A stretch of 64,000 nucleotides of DNA. It comes from Flavobacteriales bacterium (GTDB lineage: Bacteria > Bacteroidota > Bacteroidia > Flavobacteriales_E > Vicingaceae). Positions 58,912 to 64,000 of this stretch are shown in pieces. The stretch's first letter is position 1. Every line of letters begins with the position of its first letter. Both the position numbers and the translations under genes were made by a program. The stretch is from contig CAJPFH010000064.1 of NCBI GenBank assembly GCA_905339165.1, forward strand, positions 1 through 64,000. The letters are read 5' to 3'. A model generated the notes under the pieces. The model saw only the letters and a list, made by a program, of their open reading frames with translations. It had not been told where the DNA came from and did not search any database.

Positions 58912-61900
58912 TTAATGTACCACTATTCTATAAACAGCACTTTGATTGTTTGCTTTAATCATTAACATATACACTCCACTACCCACATTCTTAAGATGAA
59001 CAGTTTCATTAATATTTCCATTTTGTTGTTGTAATAAATCAGAGTAAATCACTTGTCCTAAGGTGTTTTTAATTTCTAGTTTGTATTCTCCCGGTAAATT
59101 TAAAAAACCGGAAAAAGTAAACTCTCCGTTATTTGGATTTGGATAAATTTTGAGATTTGAAAAAACCGCATTTTCTTTCACATTACTTGCATCTAAGATG
59201 GCATCGAACACATCGGAAGAGTTATGACACCCATTTGTGTCCGTAACTTCTACCATATAGTTACCCGACTGAGTTATTGTATAACTTTGAGATGTTGCTC
59301 CCGGAATTAAAATACTATTAAGATACCATTGATAAGAAGCATAAGCTGGATTACAGGTTAATACATTTCCAGATTGTGTAATGGTTGGCATAAGAGGCAA
59401 AGGATACACAGTAATCACAACGGTTGCCGAACCCACACATCCCTCAATACTTGTTCCGTTAACGGTATAGGTTATACTTGTAGTAGGAAATGCAAAAACA
59501 GTATCTCCGCTTGTATTACTTAATCCGGTACCCGGCAACCATGTATAAGCAGAGGCTCCACTCGCAACCAGTTGTACGGTATCCTTTTCGCACATTTCAT
59601 GAGAAGGAGGAATAACCGACACGATAGGAATAGGAGACACCACTACCGTGATAGTAATTGGACTACCCACACAAGCATTGGCTGTTGGTGTTGCAGTATA
59701 AACCGCTGTTCCACTTGATTGCATAACTGTATTAAGGGTTTGAGAAATTACAGATCCATTTCCATTAGATGCACCGGTTACATTGGTTTGAGTAACCGTC
59801 CATGCAAAACTGGTGCCCCCCACATTAGAACTTAAATTAATATTAACTGTTTCTCCCGAACAAATGGAATCGTCAGGTGGTGTGGCTGTAGCTACAGGAT
59901 TTGGTTTAACTGTTACTACCACCGTAATGGGTGTTCCGGCACATCCGTTTGCCGTAGGAGTTATGGTATATGTGGCTGTACCGTTAGTGCCTCCGGTAGC
60001 CGTTAAAGTCTGAGAAATAGTACTTCCAGAACCATTGCTGGCTCCGCTTACTCCGCTTTGAGTTACTGTCCATGCAAAAGTGGTACCTCCCACATTAGAG
60101 GTTAGTGCAATATTGGTGGTACCTCCCGAACAGAATGTTTGTGAATTGGGAGTGGCTGTGGCCACAGGTATTGGATTAACCGTTATATACGCATTCTTTG
60201 TTTCAGTACTGCTTCCGTATATGTTAGTTGCTACCAGCGTAGCATTGTAAGTACCCGGGGTATTGTATGTAATCAGAGGATTTTGCTGGGTAGAAGTCCC
60301 CGGAGTACCGCCCGGGAATGTCCAACTCCAACTGGTAGGAGCATTTGTACTCAAATCAGTAAACTGCACCGTACCCCCTGCACAAACCGAGGTAGGATTG
60401 GCACTAAAGTTTGCTACGGGCTGTTGGGGTGGAGAGTATAAGTCAGACTCCCACAAACCTCTGCCAAACGTGGCTGCTCTTACTTTTTGAGAACTATATT
60501 GAATTTCTAACTCATCTACAATTACGTTTGGTAGATTGTTACTGAAACTCGTCCAAGAACCGAGTCCTGAATTTCTGTAATACACACCCACATCGGTTCC
60601 CACGTAAACTCCATCGCTGGAATTATTTTCGTAAACAATGCAATTTACAGGCAAATTAGGTAATCCGGTGGAGTAGTTCGTCCAGCTAGTTCCTCCATTG
60701 GTTGACATATATACTTTACTGGCCGCAGTATAACCGGAATAAGTTACATAAACCTTATTGGGATCTGTATTAGAAACAGCTATATACGTAATGTTTAAGT
60801 TTGGTAGTCCTGTAGTAATATTAGTAAAAGAGGTGCCCCCATTAGTAGAAACATGAATCGTATTGGTTCTTGCAACATAAATAATATTTGGATTAGAAGG
60901 GGCGTAAGCGATAGCACAAACATTTCCACTTCCGGCAATAGCACCCAAAGTAGTCCAATTTGTTCCTCCGTCTATAGTTCGGTACAATCCACTCTTTCCT
61001 ACCAATAATGTTTGGGCATTACTTGGATGCATTACGTATGGAGTTACCCAATTCCCGTTTCCATGAACGCCCGCTCCACCGGAGTTTACAATAGTAGCAA
61101 ACGAGGCTCCTCCATTGGTTGATTTTCGGATATTTCCATAGTACAATTCACCGTACATGGTATTGGCATTAGAGTGGTCAATAATGCACTCCATACCATC
61201 TCCTCCAATTACTCTGGCCCATGCTCCTGAACTTAAGCGATTGGTTCCGTTATCTTGCCAACCGGTTAAATTAAGATTTGCATTGGTTGCTGAAGTTCCT
61301 AAACGATACATTTGCCCTATTTGTAAACCATTGCTCAGGTCAGTATAAGAGGTGCCGTTGTTTGTGGTTCTAAAAATTCCTCCGTCAGAGCCTACCCAAA
61401 CGGTAGTGCCGCTTCCGGGCACAAAAATCAGATCGTGAATATCGGCATGCACATAGGGTTTGCTGAAGCCTCCATACCAATGTGCATTCAATACCCAGTT
61501 TACCCCACCATCGGTAGAACGCCACACATTTACCCCACCTGTAAATACTTCGTTGGCGTTGGTAGGCGAAATCGCTATAGATAAATCGTACCATCCTTGC
61601 CCACCACTATCTCCACCATTGTCCCAACCCATAATATTTGGACTTGTGCTTTGTGTTGTAAAATTAGTTCCACTATTGGTAGAACGATACATTCCTTGAA
61701 AGCCACTATTCGATTGCAGGGAAGCCAAAATGTAAACATAGTTTGCATTAGCAGGGGTAACTCCAATGGCTAAACGATTTACAAGATTAGCAGCCGGAAC
61801 CCCTGCTGTAATCTGAGTCCATGTGGCTCCTCCATCGGTAGATTTGTAAAACTGGTCGGTAGTGGCATATACTGTATTTGGGTCTCCTGGCTTAAATTCG

Positions 61901-62694
61901 GCATCATAAAAACTACCGGTTTGAACTTGTGTCCAAGCAGTACCTCCGTTGGTGGTTCGGTAAATTCCATTACTGGTAGCAGCTATAAGAATGTTCGTAT
62001 TGGAAGGATTAACAATGAGCCTGCGAATTACCCGCCCCTGATTTACTGTCCAATTGAGCCCTGTGGTATTCCAGTTTATTCCTCCATCGGTTGATTTAAG
62101 CACCCCTATACTATAAGTGTCAGAAGCATCTCCATCGCCCGTGGCCAAATACATTACATTCGTATTGGTAGGGTCAATGGCCAAATCGGAGCAACCTATT
62201 ACGGGGAGGTTATCGGTATTCCAGTTGGTCCATGAACTTCCGCTGTTGGTAGATTTCCATAAACCACCTCCTGGTGAACCGGTATAAACGGTGTTATTGT
62301 TGTTGGGGTCAAAACGCACAAAGTTGCATCGGCCTGCCCCTCCTCCATTGGTAGGCACATTAGTAGGCCCTAAAAACGCCCAGTTGCCATTGGGACTTTC
62401 CGGACTATTTTTTACTTGATCGAAATACTGCCCCATGGCGATATTCATAATGCTTCGGTCTCCGCTGGGATAAACACGCTGCTCGGTAAACCATTCCCAC
62501 CGTTTAAAGGGTTTCCATCCCTTACCTTTTTCGGAGCTATCCTTTCCTGCCCAATATTGGTTAAAGGATTGCCTTACATCGTAAAAGTTTACAGTTGGGT
62601 CGGCCATCATCTCTACCCAGGTTTGTTGGGAAAATAGAAATGTGGCGTTTAAAAGAACTGAAAATAGGAATAAAAAACGATTAAAATTTTTCAT
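58912..62694 (-). CDS. Giant BNR/sialidase-propeller surface protein with PKD repeats and T9SS sorting domain
   Basis: 1260 aa from the ATG at 62694 (MKNFNRFLFLFSVLLNATFL, then FSQ). The first ~750 residues are a propeller of BNR/VPS10-type repeats (many STDGGVNW, STNGGTSW and GTSWTNW-like units). Next a PKD domain (PVANFSANPTSVCAGGTVQF), then two nearly identical PKD-like modules (residues ~845-1020: VATATPNSQTFCSGGTTNI and VATATPPDDSICSGETVNI), further Ig-like units and a T9SS type A domain (LKIYPNPNNGEFTF to AVYRIVVH). No catalytic residues are evident; probably glycan-binding or adhesive. Ends 84 nt past the convergent deacetylase gene. Confidence 0.9.
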   Translation of the reverse strand: MKNFNRFLFLFSVLLNATFLFSQQTWVEMMADPTVNFYDVRQSFNQYWAGKDSSEKGKGWKPFKRWEWFTEQRVYPSGDRSIMNIAMGQYFDQVKNSPESPNGNWAFLGPTNVPTNGGGAGRCNFVRFDPNNNNTVYTGSPGGGLWKSTNSGSSWTNWNTDNLPVIGCSDLAIDPTNTNVMYLATGDGDASDTYSIGVLKSTDGGINWNTTGLNWTVNQGRVIRRLIVNPSNTNILIAATSNGIYRTTNGGTAWTQVQTGSFYDAEFKPGDPNTVYATTDQFYKSTDGGATWTQITAGVPAANLVNRLAIGVTPANANYVYILASLQSNSGFQGMYRSTNSGTNFTTQSTSPNIMGWDNGGDSGGQGWYDLSIAISPTNANEVFTGGVNVWRSTDGGVNWVLNAHWYGGFSKPYVHADIHDLIFVPGSGTTVWVGSDGGIFRTTNNGTSYTDLSNGLQIGQMYRLGTSATNANLNLTGWQDNGTNRLSSGAWARVIGGDGMECIIDHSNANTMYGELYYGNIRKSTNGGASFATIVNSGGAGVHGNGNWVTPYVMHPSNAQTLLVGKSGLYRTIDGGTNWTTLGAIAGSGNVCAIAYAPSNPNIIYVARTNTIHVSTNGGTSFTNITTGLPNLNITYIAVSNTDPNKVYVTYSGYTAASKVYMSTNGGTSWTNYSTGLPNLPVNCIVYENNSSDGVYVGTDVGVYYRNSGLGSWTSFSNNLPNVIVDELEIQYSSQKVRAATFGRGLWESDLYSPPQQPVANFSANPTSVCAGGTVQFTDLSTNAPTSWSWTFPGGTPGTSTQQNPLITYNTPGTYNATLVATNIYGSSTETKNAYITVNPIPVATATPNSQTFCSGGTTNIALTSNVGGTTFAWTVTQSGVSGASNGSGSTISQTLTATGGTNGTATYTITPTANGCAGTPITVVVTVKPNPVATATPPDDSICSGETVNINLSSNVGGTSFAWTVTQTNVTGASNGNGSVISQTLNTVMQSSGTAVYTATPTANACVGSPITITVVVSPIPIVSVIPPSHEMCEKDTVQLVASGASAYTWLPGTGLSNTSGDTVFAFPTTSITYTVNGTSIEGCVGSATVVITVYPLPLMPTITQSGNVLTCNPAYASYQWYLNSILIPGATSQSYTITQSGNYMVEVTDTNGCHNSSDVFDAILDASNVKENAVFSNLKIYPNPNNGEFTFSGFLNLPGEYKLEIKNTLGQVIYSDLLQQQNGNINETVHLKNVGSGVYMLMIKANNQSAVYRIVVH

Positions 62695-62772
62695 ATTCAG
62701 AGCATTATAAAATAATACCCCGAAAGTTAGCAATTCTTTGTATTTGTATTCGATTAAATTTTAAAAAAGGAA

Positions 62773-62803
62773 CAAAAAAAACAGGGTATTATTGAAACCC
62801 TGT
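62773..62803 (-). terminator. Intrinsic terminator of the small lipoprotein gene
   Basis: On the minus strand AACAGGGT pairs with ACCCTGTT and is followed by T8. It ends the gene at 62826-63242 and lies just upstream of the giant BNR gene. Confidence 0.85.
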
Positions 62804-62825
62804 TTTGTAAACCAAATAGATTTTT

Positions 62826-63242
62826 TTATTTTTCTGCAATAACCTCTTCACGATACACATTATCTCCCCTTTGTCTTTTGCTCTCAATTTTAACCACTCT
62901 TTTTCCTAAAAGGGAATCTTGTACTGTGAGCATGGAAGTGGAATCAAAACGACTAAAGTTGTAAATCACATCAACATCTAATACGGCTGAATATTTAAAA
63001 TCGAAAGTAACTTCTCCATTCCCATCGGTAGTGCCCTTTTGATCCATTTCTTTATTGGGGGTTCCATTATTTGCCGTAGCCCCCTTGTAAGCATGAACTT
63101 TTGCCCCTTTCAGCGCCTTACCGGATGTATCTTTCACCGTAATAATTAATCTTGGCGATACTTCTTTCTTACAAGAATACGTAATGCCCGCAAGAAAAAA
63201 TGCACCCATCATTAATAAGAGTAAGTTTGAAAATAGTTTCAT
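62826..63242 (-). CDS. Lipoprotein with Ig-like (carboxypeptidase-regulatory type) domain
   Basis: 138 aa. Lipoprotein signal MKLFSNLLLLMMGAFFLAGI ending TYSC (Cys24). The body RLIITVKDTSGKALKGAKVH followed by TTDGNGEVTFDFKYSA has the pattern of CarboxypepD_reg/Ig-like domains found in outer-membrane proteins. Function unknown. TATATTTG on the minus strand at 63273-63280 fits a -7 box. Confidence 0.8.
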   Translation of the reverse strand: MKLFSNLLLLMMGAFFLAGITYSCKKEVSPRLIITVKDTSGKALKGAKVHAYKGATANNGTPNKEMDQKGTTDGNGEVTFDFKYSAVLDVDVIYNFSRFDSTSMLTVQDSLLGKRVVKIESKRQRGDNVYREEVIAEK

Positions 63243-63272
63243 GGTCTAAAATATTATTAATATTGTAACACA

Positions 63273-63280
63273 CAAATATA
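63273..63280 (-). promoter_or_regulatory. -7 box for the Ig-like lipoprotein gene
   Basis: TATATTTG on the minus strand, 31 nt upstream of the ATG at 63242. Confidence 0.45.
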
Positions 63281-63327
63281 GTATTTTTTATTGTATTTAA
63301 ATTCTTTCTTATTAAATTATATCGATT

Positions 63328-64000
63328 ATGAATACACGAACTATTTGCATGCTGATTGCGTTTTTTGGATGGCAAACCATTATTTTTGCTCAAAAAAATA
63401 CAGAAATGAACCCCGAACAAAAAATGGTACTAATTGAAACCTCACTAGGTAACATCACTGTTAAATTATACAACGAAACCCCATTACACTGCGATAATTT
63501 TTTAAAATTAGTTGAAGACACTTTTTACAATGGGTGCATCTTTCACCGCGTAATAAATCAATTTATGATACAAGGTGGAGATCCCGACTCTAAAAATCCT
63601 AAACCAAATCAAGTATTGGGAAATGGGGGGCCTGGTTACACCATTGCGGCCGAAATAGTGCCTACACTTTTTCATAAAAAGGGAGTGTTAGCAGCTGCCA
63701 GATTGGGCGATAATGTGAATCCCGATAAAGAGTCTTCGGGAAGCCAGTTTTACATTGTACAGGGCAAAAAATTTAGTTCTGCCGATTTAGATATGCTCGA
63801 AACCCGTATGGGAACAAAATTTAGTACAGAACAACGAGACGCGTACACAAACATTGGAGGAACCCCCCACCTAGATGGGAATTACACCGTTTTTGGAGAA
63901 GTGGTTGAAGGGCTTGAGGTAGTGGATAAAATTGCACAGGTACAAACCCACCCTGCCAATAATCGCCCCCTGCAAGATATTAAAATGAACATGAAAATCA
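63328..64000 (+). CDS. Cyclophilin-type peptidyl-prolyl isomerase, exported (partial)
   Basis: The first 224 codons are visible; the gene runs off the right end. Signal peptide MNTRTICMLIAFFGWQTIIF then AQ, then a cyclophilin domain: TSLGNITVKLYNETPLHCDN, CIFHRVINQFMIQGGDPDS, SSGSQFYIVQGK and TVFGEVVEGLEVVDKIA. It assists folding of proline-containing proteins in the periplasm. A domain insertion (KKFSSADLDMLETRMGTKFS) typical of Bacteroidota cyclophilins is present. Divergent from the lipoprotein gene at 62826. Confidence 0.95.
   Translation, partial: MNTRTICMLIAFFGWQTIIFAQKNTEMNPEQKMVLIETSLGNITVKLYNETPLHCDNFLKLVEDTFYNGCIFHRVINQFMIQGGDPDSKNPKPNQVLGNGGPGYTIAAEIVPTLFHKKGVLAAARLGDNVNPDKESSGSQFYIVQGKKFSSADLDMLETRMGTKFSTEQRDAYTNIGGTPHLDGNYTVFGEVVEGLEVVDKIAQVQTHPANNRPLQDIKMNMKI

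Overview
The window is AT-rich chromosomal DNA from a member of the Bacteroidota, most likely a Flavobacteriia/Sphingobacteriia-type lineage. The evidence is six exported proteins ending in a Por/type IX secretion (T9SS) C-terminal sorting domain, Bacteroidota-type -7 boxes (TAnnTTTG) upstream of many genes, a DUF4270 lipoprotein next to a short GT5 protein, panC and glmS, and many small lipoproteins. No rRNA, tRNA or CRISPR array was seen. Both window ends cut genes (a lipoprotein at the left, a cyclophilin at the right).

Layout. 1-4.6 kb (minus strand): lipoprotein fragment, large subtilisin-like protease with beta-propeller repeats, and three small genes. 4.7-7.5 kb: a TPR-like cytosolic protein broken by a C-tract frameshift, two small lipoproteins, and a truncated second copy of the same gene carrying a near-identical upstream region with TTTGTTACAC repeats. 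7.4-12.5 kb: alaS, an exported esterase and waaA in one operon. 12.5-15.7 kb: M23 peptidase, MerR regulator, hldD, and an NlpC/P60-like exported protein with a 10-C tract. 15.8-17.1 kb: a complete IS1595-family element with perfect ends and an 8-bp target duplication that includes the start codon of the next small gene. 17.1-29.4 kb: OmpA lipoprotein, M43 metalloprotease, oligopeptide-binding lipoprotein, exonuclease III, a 1163-aa outer-membrane protein and a T9SS cargo protein.

29.5-34.6 kb is a compact minus-strand group headed by an AraC regulator (YceI, FrnE-like DsbA, GNAT, YjdI ferredoxin, YgiD dioxygenase, VOC protein, DUF1801), plausibly a redox/aromatic detoxification locus in which some members carry export signals. 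34.7-38.4 kb is a type II restriction-modification operon (two D12-class adenine methyltransferases plus a predicted PD-(D/E)XK nuclease). It is bracketed by a 23-bp direct repeat, one copy of which belongs to a structured attC-like element. 38.4-40.8 kb: serine hydrolase and SDR enzyme.

41-63 kb is mostly housekeeping: ClC channel, dnaG, MORN lipoprotein, polyprenyl synthase, dCMP deaminase, S41 protease, superoxide dismutase, TM2 protein, glmS, DUF4270, GT5, panC-panD-flippase-like-rfaE2-radA-deacetylase, then a giant BNR/PKD T9SS cargo protein. LPS-core genes (waaA, hldD, rfaE2) are scattered among T9SS substrates, which fits surface proteins anchored on LPS. The most unusual items are the restriction-modification cassette with attC-like borders, the duplicated TTTGTTACAC control region with a frameshifted and a truncated paralog, the poly-C tract in the NlpC-like gene, the IS inserted at a start codon, and a lipoprotein whose natural start reads ATC.
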